Source of the DNA: CAZIQY01 sp964541605
GTDB lineage: Bacteria > Desulfobacterota > Syntrophia > Syntrophales > UBA2185
Direction: 5' to 3'
Length of the DNA stretch: 64,000 nt
Assembly (NCBI GenBank): GCA_964541605.1
Contig: CAZIQY010000004.1
Span: 4,659 to 68,658 of the forward strand
Shown: positions 1 to 8,941 of the stretch, in pieces
Layout of the letters: the number at the start of each line of letters is the position of its first letter
How positions within the stretch are numbered: position 1 is the first letter of the stretch
Program-made: the position numbers and the translations under genes
Notes under the pieces: generated by a model
The model's input: the letters and a program-made list of their open reading frames with translations, nothing else
Told to the model about the DNA's origin: nothing
Database searches by the model: none

Positions 1-2
1 GT

Positions 3-182
3 ATTTCGCCTCATGATCTCCGGAGATACTCGGCTACCTATGCCAGCAGGAACGGTATTCCCCTGGAAGTAGTATCGAAGGTAATCTTGAGGCATCAGGA
101 TTTGAAAACCACCCAGGTCTATCTCGGCAAAATCAGTGATTCAGAGGCAATCCGATGGATGGACATCCTGCATGGGAAATAG
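3..182 (+). CDS. Tyrosine recombinase/integrase, C-terminal end (partial)
   Basis: Only the last 59 residues are in the window; the 5' part lies upstream. They contain the C-terminal catalytic signature of tyrosine recombinases: HDLRR near the start of the fragment, then RHQDLKTTQVYLGK, where the Tyr is the expected nucleophile that attacks DNA and forms the 3'-phosphotyrosyl link. The stop is TAG at 180-182. A recombinase at the edge of a block full of toxin-antitoxin and CRISPR genes suggests that the block may be a mobile island, but I see no attachment site. Whether it is a phage-type integrase or a XerC/D-like enzyme cannot be decided from the fragment. Confidence 0.85.
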   Translation: MSPHDLRRYSATYASRNGIPLEVVSKVILRHQDLKTTQVYLGKISDSEAIRWMDILHGK

Positions 183-376
183 AATTGTCCAAGCGTTGCT
201 AATAGAAGTAAAAAGGTCTTTGGGGTTTATAAATCGTGTTTAGATCCTCCATAATGTAATATTTATCATCAGAAACTGAATGCTTCACCTTGGAAAAAAT
301 TAAGCATTCATATAGATAAATCTGAAGAGTTCAAACGGTACATTCATCGATACAAAAAAACTTTGGGAATTTTCTG

Positions 377-405
377 TTGACATATAATGACCCAGACCCT
401 ATAAA
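377..405 (+). promoter_or_regulatory. Sigma-70 type promoter for mntA-hepT
   Basis: TTGACA at 377-382 is followed after exactly 17 bases by TATAAA at 400-405, close to the vegetative consensus. Transcription would start near 412, about 30 bases before the mntA ATG at 442. The AT-rich stretch from 183 to 376 shows nothing else I can support. Confidence 0.7.
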
Positions 406-441
406 ATATGTAAAAATATTCGATAGCATGGACGGAATGGA

Positions 442-759
442 ATGCAGATTAAGATCGGAACAAAGCAAGAAATTTTGGGTTTACTTAATCAGAACAGTTT
501 TCATTTGAGAGCATTGGGGATAAAGAGGATCGGATTATTCGGTTCGTTTGTTCGTGGTGAACAACATCCTGATAGTGACATTGATCTGCTGGTTGAATTC
601 GAACCGGGTCAAAAGACGTTCGATAATTTTATGAAACTTTCCTTCATGTTGGAAGATATGCTGCAGCATAGAGTAGAACTTATTACCGTAGAATCACTTA
701 GTCCATATATTGGTCCCCACATTCTCAAGGAGGTTGAGTATGCCGCTCTTGCCGCTTGA
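442..759 (+). CDS. mntA: MntA-type nucleotidyltransferase antitoxin
   Basis: Small 105-residue minimal nucleotidyltransferase. The family signature GSX10DXD is complete: G34-S35 in GLFGSFVRGE, then D46 and D48 in SDIDLLVEF. Proteins of this kind in the HEPN-MNT (type VII) toxin-antitoxin systems transfer AMP to a tyrosine of the partner HEPN toxin and so silence it. The ATG at 442 is preceded by a weak GGAATGGA ribosome site and by a near-consensus promoter. The gene overlaps the next one by 20 bases, as expected for a coupled pair. Family assignment is secure; the adenylylation activity is inferred from characterised relatives. Confidence 0.9.
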   Translation: MQIKIGTKQEILGLLNQNSFHLRALGIKRIGLFGSFVRGEQHPDSDIDLLVEFEPGQKTFDNFMKLSFMLEDMLQHRVELITVESLSPYIGPHILKEVEYAALAA

Positions 760-1087
760 GTTTCTACGTCATATCCTTGACGAGACCGAGTACCCGCTAT
801 CTGCAAAAAAGGGATTAAGCAAGGAAAAGTTTCTTTGTGATGCCACATTCATGCGTGCATTCGTGAGAAGCATTGAGATCATCGGTGAAGCATCAAAGAA
901 AATACCTTCTGATCTTAAAAATCGGCATCCAGAAGTGGAATGGAAAGCTATAACGGGAATGAGAGATCGCCTCATTCATGACTACTTCGGTGTGGACTAT
1001 GACATCGTGTGGGATGCAGTTCAAAATAAAATACCTTTTCTCCGTGAACAGATTTTGAGGATTTTACGCGAAGAGAATGCCATGTGA
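740..1087 (+). CDS. hepT: HepT-like HEPN ribonuclease toxin
   Basis: 115 residues from ATG 740 (AAGGAGG about 6 bases upstream). The HEPN RNase motif RX4HXY is present as R75, H80 and Y82 in RDRLIHDYFG; Tyr82 is the residue modified by MntA in studied pairs. The all-helical DUF86 layout fits, including the helix around RAFVRSIEIIGEASKKIP. The start lies inside mntA, so the two are probably translated together. In the family this is an RNase toxin that cleaves tRNA or other RNA unless adenylylated. All catalytic residues are intact, so the pair appears functional. Confidence 0.9.
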   Translation: MPLLPLEFLRHILDETEYPLSAKKGLSKEKFLCDATFMRAFVRSIEIIGEASKKIPSDLKNRHPEVEWKAITGMRDRLIHDYFGVDYDIVWDAVQNKIPFLREQILRILREENAM

Positions 1088-1434
1088 TATGAAAATTGGC
1101 AACGCTACATGAGTACACAAGCGCATGGCTATAATATTTGATTAAGACCCATCTTATGTATGTCAATCAAAAATAAATGACTTTTCAGAATACTAATCCT
1201 CACCATTTGTAGATACGGTCAATGTCCAGCGCATTTCATCTTTTCATGAACCGTATTCACTCTGCCAAATCAAAGCGAGCGATTGGGTGATCTGGCCAGA
1301 CAATTGAATTCGGATTGAAATCTTCAGGTCTGAACCGTGTATTTTACCGCTTAAGGAAATATTGGAAGCCTTCCTGAAGTCAAGCGTTTGGCAATCTTCA
1401 TGGTCATCCAGCCTTTTAATGCCGATCGTTTCTT
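1088..1434 (+). other. Gene-free stretch between hepT and the CoxE fragment
   Basis: About 350 bases with no convincing gene, terminator or repeat. It is AT-rich for the first 150 bases, then rises in GC toward the CoxE remnant. It probably holds eroded sequence of the upstream part of that gene, but I could not translate it into a recognisable domain. Confidence 0.4.
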
Positions 1435-1755
1435 TTGGGACCCTCAGTGCTCGAATCCCTCAGGCAGTTCAACCGGGAACACGGGCAGAGACTGCTGAAC
1501 AACAGAACTGTCGTGGTGATCTTAAGCGACGGTTGGGACCTGTGGCCGGAAATCCTCAGGCGGGAACTGTCTGTATTGAGCGGCAAAGTGCATCGGGTCA
1601 TCTGGTTGAACCCCGAACTCGGACATCCCGACACGCCCATCACGGCGCAGGGCATGGTGGCCGCCCTCCCCTACATCGACTACTTCATGCCTGCCGACAA
1701 CCTGGAAAGCCTGAAACGGGTGGGACGGGTGCTCACCCGGGTTATGATCCATTGA
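1435..1755 (+). pseudogene. CoxE-like VWA-domain protein, C-terminal fragment
   Basis: About 105 residues that match the end of the VWA-domain CoxE-like family (COG3552). The diagnostic strings are VVVILSDGWD, the HRVIWLNPELGHP loop and ALPYIDYFMPADNLESL. Complete family members are usually several hundred residues, so the N-terminal part and most of the VWA fold are missing. The only in-frame start is a TTG without a clear ribosome site. I read it as a remnant. In intact form these proteins work beside MoxR-type AAA+ ATPases in cofactor or enzyme maturation; no such partner is present here. Confidence 0.75.
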
Positions 1756-1851
1756 AACACTCATCACATCACACGCTATGTCAAAATTAATATTGACATT
1801 TCTCTGTTTTTAAAGTTAGCCTGCGTTCACTTTCCACAGTTTCTCTTTTCC

Positions 1852-1865
1852 CTGCAACGTTGCAG
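1852..1865. promoter_or_regulatory. Palindrome CTGCAACGTTGCAG upstream of cas6
   Basis: A perfect 14-bp palindrome ending 38 bases before the cas6 ATG. Its core GCAACGTTGC also occurs upstream of cas10 (4058-4067) and cas1 (15248-15257). A TTGACA hexamer lies at 1793-1798, but no convincing -10 follows at the right distance. It is a candidate operator for a shared CRISPR regulator; no regulator gene is identified in the window. Confidence 0.5.
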
Positions 1866-1903
1866 TTGTTTCTTTTGTCCGTACCTTGAGGAAAAGTATT
1901 TCC

Positions 1904-2884
1904 ATGTTATACGGCAAATATACATTCTGCAGTTCGTTTGATAGTGACGCCATTCTTCCCGAATTCAAGGGATCGACATTCCGCGGCGTCTTCGGCCATG
2001 CCCTGAAAAAAGTCGTCTGCGCTTTGAAACGCCGGGAATGCGGTGATTGCCCGCTGGGCACAAATTGCGTCTATCCTTTCGTATTTGAAACACGCGATGC
2101 ATCGGGTGAAACTAATGTAAAAAAACGCATCGCCGCTCCGCCTCGCCCATACGTCATCGAGCCGATGCCGGACATCAAAACGCGTTTCCTGTCGGGGGAA
2201 TCGTTCGATTTCAACCTCCTTCTTTTTGGAAAAGCCAATGAATATCTGCCTTATTTCATCTACGCATTCGATCAGATGGGAAAACCCGGAATAGGGAAAC
2301 ACATCAGTAAAGAGAGAGCTTCATTCACGCTCAGGACGGTTTCGGCAAACGGCCGGCTCGTTTACAGCAGCGAAGACGGCAAAATACGGAATGAAAACGT
2401 AACGGAAAATCTGGCCGATCTCATGCCCTTCCTTCGGGGGAAACACCTCTCCGAAACAGACACCATCCATGCGTTGACGGTCACTCTCCTGACTCCCGTG
2501 CGAATCAAATATGAAAATCGCTTCGACGCCACCCTTCCCTTCCATATTCTGGTTCGCGCCATGCTGCGGCGAGTTTCTTCTCTATGCGAATACTACGGCG
2601 ACGGCGAGCCGAAGCTCGATTACCGGGGGCTGGTGGACAGGGCAAAAAACATTACAATGAAGGAATCTGCGGTTTCATGGTTCGACTGGCGCCGCTACTC
2701 CAACAGACAGGATCAGGCCATGCTCATGGGAGGAATGATCGGCAAGGTCGTATATGAAGGCAATCTCGGAGAATTCCTGCCTCTCCTGCGGTTCTGTGAA
2801 AAAGTCCATCTCGGAAAACAGACGACCTTCGGTCTCGGAAAAATCGGCCTGACCGTAAACGGAACATCGGCAGCGTTTCCATAG
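1904..2884 (+). CDS. cas6: CRISPR pre-crRNA endoribonuclease Cas6
   Basis: 326 residues. The N-terminal half carries the RAMP start (LPEFKGSTFRGVFGHALK) and the cysteine motif ECGDCPLGTNC seen in the PF10040-type Cas6 family; the end has the Gly-rich loop KQTTFGLGKIGL. Cas6 cuts the repeat in the precursor transcript, leaving the repeat-derived 5' handle that Csm complexes use. I chose ATG 1904 because GAGGAAAAG lies about 8 bases upstream; an in-frame TTG at 1886 would overlap that site. It is the first gene of the type III-A block, followed 16 bases later by the CARF protein, and is the only Cas6 in the window. Confidence 0.88.
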   Translation: MLYGKYTFCSSFDSDAILPEFKGSTFRGVFGHALKKVVCALKRRECGDCPLGTNCVYPFVFETRDASGETNVKKRIAAPPRPYVIEPMPDIKTRFLSGESFDFNLLLFGKANEYLPYFIYAFDQMGKPGIGKHISKERASFTLRTVSANGRLVYSSEDGKIRNENVTENLADLMPFLRGKHLSETDTIHALTVTLLTPVRIKYENRFDATLPFHILVRAMLRRVSSLCEYYGDGEPKLDYRGLVDRAKNITMKESAVSWFDWRRYSNRQDQAMLMGGMIGKVVYEGNLGEFLPLLRFCEKVHLGKQTTFGLGKIGLTVNGTSAAFP

Positions 2885-2900
2885 AAGGCATCGAAACAAC

Positions 2901-4025
2901 ATGAAAAACATTCTTCTTGCCGTAGTCGGGTTGAGTCCTCAGGTCATCACGGAAACCCTGTTCGCCCTGCACCAGCAGGGGCGAAAGGTGGACGCCATCC
3001 ATGTCATCACCACCCGCCAGGGAAAGGAGCACATCAACGCCCACCTCCTTTCGCCCGGAGACGGAAAATACTATCGGTATCTCCGGGAATACGGCATCGA
3101 CGCGAAATCCATCGATTTCGACTTCGACCATGTCCATACCGTCAAAGACCCCCACGGAATCGAGATCGACGATATCGCAGACGAGGAAGAGAACGAGTGG
3201 CTCCTCAAGTGCTGCCTGGAATGGGCATTCAAATTGACGCGCGATCCCGATAACGCCGTGTTTTTCTCCGTCGCCGGGGGACGCAAGACCATGAGCGCCT
3301 GCCTGATGGTGGCCGCGCAGTTCTATGGCCGTCCCCAGGACCGCGTTTTTCATGTCCTGGTCACACCGGAATTCGAGAGCAACCGGGACTTTTACTATCC
3401 GCCGAAAGCCTCCGTTCCCATTGAGTTGCGGGATAAAAACGGTCATGTTTACATCAAGGAATCAAAGTACGCCGCCATCAACCTCGTGCCCATTCCCTTC
3501 GTCTCTGTCAGAGATCAATTATCCGATGACATGCTCCGCCGCCCCAAAGATCCCGCCACGCTCCTTATGTCTCTGATCCGGGAGGAATCGCACCATCTCA
3601 CCGTCGATCTGACAGCCGCCCGGCTGATCTACAAAAAGAGGGAAATCGACATGATGCCGGCCAGACTCGCACTCTACGCCTATTTCGCTCTCCAAAAAAA
3701 GGAATGTGGAAAAGAATCATCCTTCTGCCGGGGCTGTGCGGAATGCTACCAGGATATTCAGACTGTTCTGCATCGACAGGGGAAAATAGCGGAAATCTAC
3801 AAGAAACTAACCGGCACCCGGGATCATTTCGCCATGAGCGACGAGGGCATCATGAACCTCAGCAAGGTAAACTTCAACTCCTACCGGAGCAAAATCCGCC
3901 GGGACATCGAAAAGGGGTTCGGCCTCTACGCCCTCCGGGAAATCGCCATCGCCTCGGAAGGCAGGCGGCCCGACACACGCTACGGCATCAGGATCGATCG
4001 GGAGAGGATCCGGATAGTGCTGTGA
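2901..4025 (+). CDS. CARF-domain protein of the NE0113 family (Csm6/ring-nuclease group)
   Basis: 374 residues. Residues 1-200 form a CARF domain: MKNILLAVVGLSPQVITETL at the N terminus and SVAGGRKTMSA at 123-133 are the ligand-loop motifs of the NE0113 (PF09623) family. CARF domains bind the cyclic oligoadenylates made by Cas10. The C-terminal part has a cysteine-rich patch CRGCAEC at 276-282 and a helix-turn-helix-like region, but no recognisable HEPN nuclease. An RX4H string at 227-232 (REESHH) is not in a HEPN context. Databases label this family as a CRISPR ring nuclease of the Csm6 group. Its position between cas6 and cas10 supports a role in cyclic-oligoadenylate sensing or clearance. 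The exact activity is inference. Confidence 0.75.
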   Translation: MKNILLAVVGLSPQVITETLFALHQQGRKVDAIHVITTRQGKEHINAHLLSPGDGKYYRYLREYGIDAKSIDFDFDHVHTVKDPHGIEIDDIADEEENEWLLKCCLEWAFKLTRDPDNAVFFSVAGGRKTMSACLMVAAQFYGRPQDRVFHVLVTPEFESNRDFYYPPKASVPIELRDKNGHVYIKESKYAAINLVPIPFVSVRDQLSDDMLRRPKDPATLLMSLIREESHHLTVDLTAARLIYKKREIDMMPARLALYAYFALQKKECGKESSFCRGCAECYQDIQTVLHRQGKIAEIYKKLTGTRDHFAMSDEGIMNLSKVNFNSYRSKIRRDIEKGFGLYALREIAIASEGRRPDTRYGIRIDRERIRIVL

Positions 4026-4056
4026 TATTGACACATTAATGATGAAATCTGTAAAC

Positions 4057-4077
4057 GGCAACGTTGCAATCGTTGCC
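4057..4077. promoter_or_regulatory. Nested palindrome upstream of cas10
   Basis: GGCAACG at 4057-4063 and CGTTGCC at 4071-4077 form a 7-bp inverted repeat. Inside it lies the palindrome GCAACGTTGC at 4058-4067, the same motif found before cas6 and cas1. TTGACA at 4028-4033, followed after 18 bases by a weak TAAACG, could be the promoter. The site is 50 bases before the cas10 start, so csm genes may have their own regulated promoter. Confidence 0.5.
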
Positions 4078-4126
4078 TGAAACATATGCATTCCGTATTT
4101 TATACGAAAAAATGGAGGATCGGAGG

Positions 4127-6757
4127 ATGGATGACACTACCTTGAAAATCGCGATTGCGGCGCTGATGCATGACATCGGGAAGTTCGCTGAGGACGCGAT
4201 GACCGTTTCGGACGATTATTTGTCCCGAAATGCCGATTTGTACCAGCCTTTCTTCAATAACCGCCATACCCACCGTCATGCCGTTTTTTCGGCGGCTTTC
4301 ATCGATCATATCGAAAAGTTGCTGCCGAAACAGTTCAACAAGTCCGGTTGGGGGCTTGATGACAGTTTTATAAATCTCGCCGCCGGTCATCACAAACCGG
4401 AAACTGCAATGCAATGGATCGTTGCAATGGCCGACCGGATCAGCAGCGGATGGGATCGGAAAAATTTCGACACCGAATACAACAACGCCATTGCCTGGCA
4501 GGACTACAAAAAGACCCGGCTTCTGCCCCTCTTCGAGGGGCTGTTACGCGATGACGGAAAGGAAGGCATCCGGTATAAGTACCGCTATCCTCTGAAAGAA
4601 ATCAACCCTTTGAACATTTTCCCCGTATTGAGTCAGGAAGCTGAACCCGAGAACGATGAAAAGGCTATGGAGGAATACAAAAAGCTCTTCGATGAATTCG
4701 TCTTTGCTCTGGAAAAACTCCTGCATCGCGATGAAAGCATAGCGCTCTGGTTCGAACATTTCGAAAGCCTTATGCTCATCTATACATCGGCCATTCCGGC
4801 AGCAAGGGCGGGAAAGATCGTGCCCGATGTGTCCATTTACGATCATTCCAAAAGCACTGCTGCTCTTGCCGCAGCTCTTTACCGGTATCACATGGATACA
4901 ACTACCATGAGCATCGATGCCGTCAGGGACGACAGCGCAAACAAATTTTTGCTTATCGGCGGCGATTTCTACGGTATCCAGAATTTCATTTTCAGCGACA
5001 GCGGTGAAGCCGGGAAAAGGCGTTCGAAAATTCTTCGCGGACGCTCCTTTGCTGTGTCTCTTTTCTGTGAGCTGGCGGCGGACATGATCTGTCGGGAAAT
5101 CGGTATCCCATCGACATCGATCATGCTCAGTGCAGCGGGAAAGTTCACAATCATTGCCCCTAATACGGATGAAACAAGAAAGGCTGTCGAACGGGCGGAA
5201 GAGCGGATCAACACATGGCTCATCGACATGTCCTGCGGTGAGAACGCACTCGGCATATCGATGATGGAAGCATCTCCCGCCGATTTCGTTTCCGGCCGGT
5301 TCATTCATTTGTATGATCTACTCGCGGAGAAAATGGCCGAAAGAAAATTTCACAAATACGATCTCGACCGTTATGGCGGAGCGATAGCAGGCTATCTGGA
5401 CCGCTTCGATAATAAGCTGACCCCGCCGCTTTGTCCCTATTGCGGCAAGAGACCGTCAAGCCGCCTTTCTGAAAGCTTCAGGGAAGGAGACGACAAGTCC
5501 CTTTGCGCCGTGTGCCGCGATCACATTTTTCTGGGAGAGAATATTGTCAAGAAAGAGAGAATCGCCATTTGCAAAAAGGATGCAGACATCAAAGGTGCGG
5601 AATCGAAATTGCTGGAACCGATTTTCGGGGTTTATCAGGTGGCCTTTATCGAGGGCGGACTCGCGCAGCTTGCCCGGGACGGGACTCTGTTGAAATGCTG
5701 GGACATCGCAATCAATGCCGACGGGCAGGTCGCTAAAGACATCACCGCAAGATTCATCAACGGGTATGTCCCCGTCTACACAGAAGAAGATCTTCATGAC
5801 GACCGGATTCTGGAAGGCAAACGGAGCGAAGCGAAAAAACTCGAGTTGCTCGAACAGATCCGCGTTGACACACACAGGAAAACGCCGAAGACTTTTGCCC
5901 ACATGGCCTGCAGGGCGCTGAATCCCGGCGCGACCAGCGGCCGCAAGTATACGGGCACTCAGGCACTGGGAGTACTGAAAGCAGACGTGGATCAGCTCGG
6001 AATGATTCTGTCATGCGGCATCCCGGAGAAAAACGTTACGCTTTCCCGTCTCACATCCCTGAGCCGCCAGTTGAATTTTTTCTTCGCCGTTTATCTGCCT
6101 CATCTGCTGAAAACGAATCCCCGTTTCACAGACGTTTATACCGTATTTGCAGGCGGTGACGATCTGTTTCTCATCGGACCATGGAATCGTATGATAGAGC
6201 TGATTGAATTTATCAGGGAAGGATTCGCCGAGTACACATGCCGCAATCCGGAGATCCATTTTTCAGCGGGAATCAGCGTCGAGAAACCCAACACACCGCT
6301 GGGAAAACTCGCCCAAGACGCCGAACATGCACTCGAAAAAGCCAAGGACGGCAACCCCGATAAAACGAAACGGGGCGCCTGCATCACGTTGTTCGGAGAG
6401 ACGGCCACGTGGGAAGAATTTGTGGAACTGGGCAAAATTGCAAAAACGCTCGAAGTATGGCGAAGGGCGGCGATCATCAACAACGCCATGCTCTTTCGTA
6501 TGAACCATCTTGTCGGCATGTCCGCGATGGCAAGCGAACTGCTTAAAGAGAAGGAAATTCGCCTGGAGGATATGGAGTGCCTCAAATGGCGGGCCATGTT
6601 CAAATACACGACGGAACGAAATATAGGAAAACAGATCAAGGACGAGCGGCAGAAGAAAGAATTGCAGCGTGAATTCGGCCGGGCGGCTAAATGGCTCGAG
6701 GACTATGGCGGACGGCTGAAAATGGCGCTGTGGGATGTGATCTACAATAACCGGTAA
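4127..6757 (+). CDS. cas10: Type III-A large subunit Cas10/Csm1
   Basis: 876 residues from ATG 4127, chosen because GGAGG sits 8 bases upstream. The N-terminal HD nuclease domain shows H15-D16 in ALMHDIGKF, with further His residues in NRHTHRHAVFSAAF and AAGHHKPE. A zinc-finger region has CPYC (near residue 438) and CAVC. The second Palm domain has the intact cyclase motif GGDD at 676-679. This protein is the Csm scaffold: on binding target RNA it cuts single-stranded DNA with HD and makes cyclic oligoadenylate with Palm. Both active sites look intact. It heads the csm1-csm2-csm3-csm4-csm5 operon and supplies the signal for the CARF proteins on either side. Confidence 0.95.
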   Translation: MDDTTLKIAIAALMHDIGKFAEDAMTVSDDYLSRNADLYQPFFNNRHTHRHAVFSAAFIDHIEKLLPKQFNKSGWGLDDSFINLAAGHHKPETAMQWIVAMADRISSGWDRKNFDTEYNNAIAWQDYKKTRLLPLFEGLLRDDGKEGIRYKYRYPLKEINPLNIFPVLSQEAEPENDEKAMEEYKKLFDEFVFALEKLLHRDESIALWFEHFESLMLIYTSAIPAARAGKIVPDVSIYDHSKSTAALAAALYRYHMDTTTMSIDAVRDDSANKFLLIGGDFYGIQNFIFSDSGEAGKRRSKILRGRSFAVSLFCELAADMICREIGIPSTSIMLSAAGKFTIIAPNTDETRKAVERAEERINTWLIDMSCGENALGISMMEASPADFVSGRFIHLYDLLAEKMAERKFHKYDLDRYGGAIAGYLDRFDNKLTPPLCPYCGKRPSSRLSESFREGDDKSLCAVCRDHIFLGENIVKKERIAICKKDADIKGAESKLLEPIFGVYQVAFIEGGLAQLARDGTLLKCWDIAINADGQVAKDITARFINGYVPVYTEEDLHDDRILEGKRSEAKKLELLEQIRVDTHRKTPKTFAHMACRALNPGATSGRKYTGTQALGVLKADVDQLGMILSCGIPEKNVTLSRLTSLSRQLNFFFAVYLPHLLKTNPRFTDVYTVFAGGDDLFLIGPWNRMIELIEFIREGFAEYTCRNPEIHFSAGISVEKPNTPLGKLAQDAEHALEKAKDGNPDKTKRGACITLFGETATWEEFVELGKIAKTLEVWRRAAIINNAMLFRMNHLVGMSAMASELLKEKEIRLEDMECLKWRAMFKYTTERNIGKQIKDERQKKELQREFGRAAKWLEDYGGRLKMALWDVIYNNR

Positions 6758-6768
6758 GGAGGCGGAAA

Positions 6769-7176
6769 ATGGATAAAATCGAGTTCTACAAGGACAGGGC
6801 TAAAGGAATCGTAGAGCCGAAGCTCTTTTCTGATTTCGCGGAAAAGTCCGCTGAAGTCATCGCGAAGTCGGGAGTGTCGAGGGACGGCAAAAGGCTCGAC
6901 CACAACAAACGCTCGCAGATCCGCAAATTCTACGACGAGGTGATGCGGCTCAACGGAAACGTGAAGAGTAAACCAGAGGATTGGGACATCGTCCTGCCCT
7001 ACATCAACATGCTGATCGCGAAAGCTGCCTATGCCAGAGGCAGGAACAGCCTCGTGACCGACGAATTCGTAAACATGATCAAGGACTGCGTGGCGCAAGT
7101 GCAAAAGCCGGCGGATCTTGATGTTTTCGCCAATTTCTTCGAGGCGTTCATGGGATTTTACAGACAGTACGATTAG
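6769..7176 (+). CDS. csm2: Csm2 small subunit of the type III-A complex
   Basis: 135 residues, helical and basic, with the family pattern SQIRKFYDEVMRL near the middle and FANFFEAFMGFY at the end. Csm2 subunits line the belly of the Csm complex along the crRNA-target duplex. The gene starts 11 bases after cas10 with GGAGG in front and ends 11 bases before csm3. The length is normal for the family. Nothing unusual was seen. Confidence 0.9.
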   Translation: MDKIEFYKDRAKGIVEPKLFSDFAEKSAEVIAKSGVSRDGKRLDHNKRSQIRKFYDEVMRLNGNVKSKPEDWDIVLPYINMLIAKAAYARGRNSLVTDEFVNMIKDCVAQVQKPADLDVFANFFEAFMGFYRQYD

Positions 7177-7187
7177 GAGGAATCGTT

Positions 7188-7913
7188 ATGCAGCTCACAG
7201 ATATCAGGGAAATCAAAGGAAAAATCATTTTGAAAAGCGGGCTTCACATCGGCGCTGGCGACACGGAAATGCACATCGGCGGGACGGACAACCCCGTCAT
7301 CAAGCATCCCCACACGCAGGAGCCCTATATCCCCGGATCGTCATTGAAAGGCAAAGTCCGAGCACTGCTGGAAATGGAAAGCGGATTGATGGCGAAAACT
7401 AAAGGCGAACCTCTTCAGGCTCGAAATTTAAGCGGTTTAACGGGCACTCAGAAGAAAAAATGCGAAAATATTCTCAAAATTTTTGGATCGAGCGGCGCTG
7501 ATGCGGAGGCCGGCACCGAGCTTAACATCGGCCCGACTCGCGTGTCCTTCGCCGATTGCCCGCTGCATAAGGACTGGCGTGAAAAAGCGCGTCAGAGCGG
7601 CTGGGGTAATTTCGAGGTCAAGTCCGAAAATGCCATCAATCGCATAGAAGGAACCGCTCGTAATCCCCGTTTTACGGAACGAGTCGTCGAAGGCGCCGAG
7701 TTTGACTTCTCCGTTTCACTGAAACTCCTTGGCAAAGCCGAAGACGATCTCTTCGAATACCTTCTGGACGGCCTCAAGCTTCTCGAAATGGACGCCCTTG
7801 GAGGAAGTGGCAGCCGCGGCTACGGACGCATCGAGTTCCAATTCGACGATGCGGACATTGCCAAACACTTTGAAAACAGAAAGCCTTTTGCGAACGGAGG
7901 GGGAAAGCCTTGA
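7188..7913 (+). CDS. csm3: Csm3 backbone RAMP subunit (target-RNA cleavage)
   Basis: 241 residues, a single RAMP domain. LKSGLHIGAGDTEMHIGGTD is followed by NPVI; the Asp in the GGTDN loop (D34) is the position that cuts target RNA every six nucleotides in studied complexes. Further landmarks are EPYIPGSSLKGKVRALLE and the C-terminal glycine loop LGGSGSRGYGRIEF. AGGAGG lies just before the ATG. The stop overlaps the csm4 start by 4 bases. Confidence 0.95.
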   Translation: MQLTDIREIKGKIILKSGLHIGAGDTEMHIGGTDNPVIKHPHTQEPYIPGSSLKGKVRALLEMESGLMAKTKGEPLQARNLSGLTGTQKKKCENILKIFGSSGADAEAGTELNIGPTRVSFADCPLHKDWREKARQSGWGNFEVKSENAINRIEGTARNPRFTERVVEGAEFDFSVSLKLLGKAEDDLFEYLLDGLKLLEMDALGGSGSRGYGRIEFQFDDADIAKHFENRKPFANGGGKP

Positions 7914-8941
7914 AACGCTATGAAATCACGATAAAACCACTGACCGGCTTCGGCACGCCTTTGAAGGGGGATACCCTTTTCGGCCATTTCTGCTGGCAGG
8001 CGGCCTACGACAGCGGGTTGCTCGAGGGCGGGCTTGAACGCTGGATCTCCTGTTATGCGGAACAGCCTTTTGCCGTCTTTTCGAGCGCCTGGCCGAAAGT
8101 TTGCAACAACGGTAAGTGGTTTTACGCCCTGAAAAGGCCCGATCTGCCACTTTTGCGCCTCTTTCCGGAATCGGCTGGAGACAAGCGAAAGTCGATGACG
8201 GAGCGGAAAAAAAACGCAGCCAGGAAATGGATACTCGTTTCCGAAGATCTGCGGCTGTCTTTTCTTGCCGATCGATACGCAACCGATCAGGATCTTCTTG
8301 ATATCATGGGCAAAGGTTCTCTTCACGGAGAAAAAAAGCGACTGCGTGACAGGGGTGGGCGTGCCCTGAAAAAGGAGTTTCTACAACCACACAACACCAT
8401 CAACCGCATGACGATGACGACGGGAGAAGGAATGTTTGCGCCTTATGTCCAGTCCGCCGATGTCTATTGGCCGGACATTCAGTTGGCTGTATTCGTTTTG
8501 ACTGATGAAAAAGCAACCGACATCGCACGTATCAGCGAGGCATTCAAGCGTGTCGGGCAATTCGGCTTCGGAAAGGACGCTTCGACGGGTTGGGGTCGTT
8601 TCGAGGTTGTCGGTTTTGAAGAGAAAAAAATCAACAGTCTCGATCAGGCAGATGCGTGCTATACGCTCGGCCCATCGATTCCCGACCGGGGCGCTTTCGG
8701 GAACGTTTTTTTCACGCCTTTCACGCGCTACGGGAGACACGGCGATGTGATGGCCAGATCCGTCAATCCTTTTAAGAATCCTGTTATCATGGCTGACGAG
8801 GGTGCAGTCTTAATACCTGACAATAAAGATGTTTTTACCAGACCGTATCTTGGCAGGCCCGCTCAAAATGTGTCCAAGTCTCTGCCTGAAACGGTCGTTC
8901 AGGGCTATGCGCCTTATTTGGCCTTTAAACTGGAGATATGA
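7910..8941 (+). CDS. csm4: Csm4, crRNA 5'-handle binding RAMP subunit
   Basis: 343 residues. The N-terminal RAMP motif TGFGTPLKGDTLFGHFCWQA is typical of Csm4, which caps the complex at the crRNA 5' tag and contacts Cas10. The glycine-rich loop FGFGKDASTGWGRF lies near residues 220-233. The start is TTG at 7910 within TTGA, overlapping the csm3 stop; GGAGGGGG lies upstream inside csm3. The TTG start and 4-base overlap point to translational coupling. The length is slightly above the common range for the family. Confidence 0.92.
   Translation: MKRYEITIKPLTGFGTPLKGDTLFGHFCWQAAYDSGLLEGGLERWISCYAEQPFAVFSSAWPKVCNNGKWFYALKRPDLPLLRLFPESAGDKRKSMTERKKNAARKWILVSEDLRLSFLADRYATDQDLLDIMGKGSLHGEKKRLRDRGGRALKKEFLQPHNTINRMTMTTGEGMFAPYVQSADVYWPDIQLAVFVLTDEKATDIARISEAFKRVGQFGFGKDASTGWGRFEVVGFEEKKINSLDQADACYTLGPSIPDRGAFGNVFFTPFTRYGRHGDVMARSVNPFKNPVIMADEGAVLIPDNKDVFTRPYLGRPAQNVSKSLPETVVQGYAPYLAFKLEI

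Noticed and set aside
1362..1790. Longer frame overlapping the CoxE fragment
   Set aside because: Its translation has no recognisable domain, while the frame beginning at 1435 matches the CoxE-like family.
3577..3596. RX4H string in the NE0113-family CARF protein as a HEPN active site
   Set aside because: It stands at residues 227-232 between the CARF domain and a helix-turn-helix-like region, without the surrounding HEPN helices.
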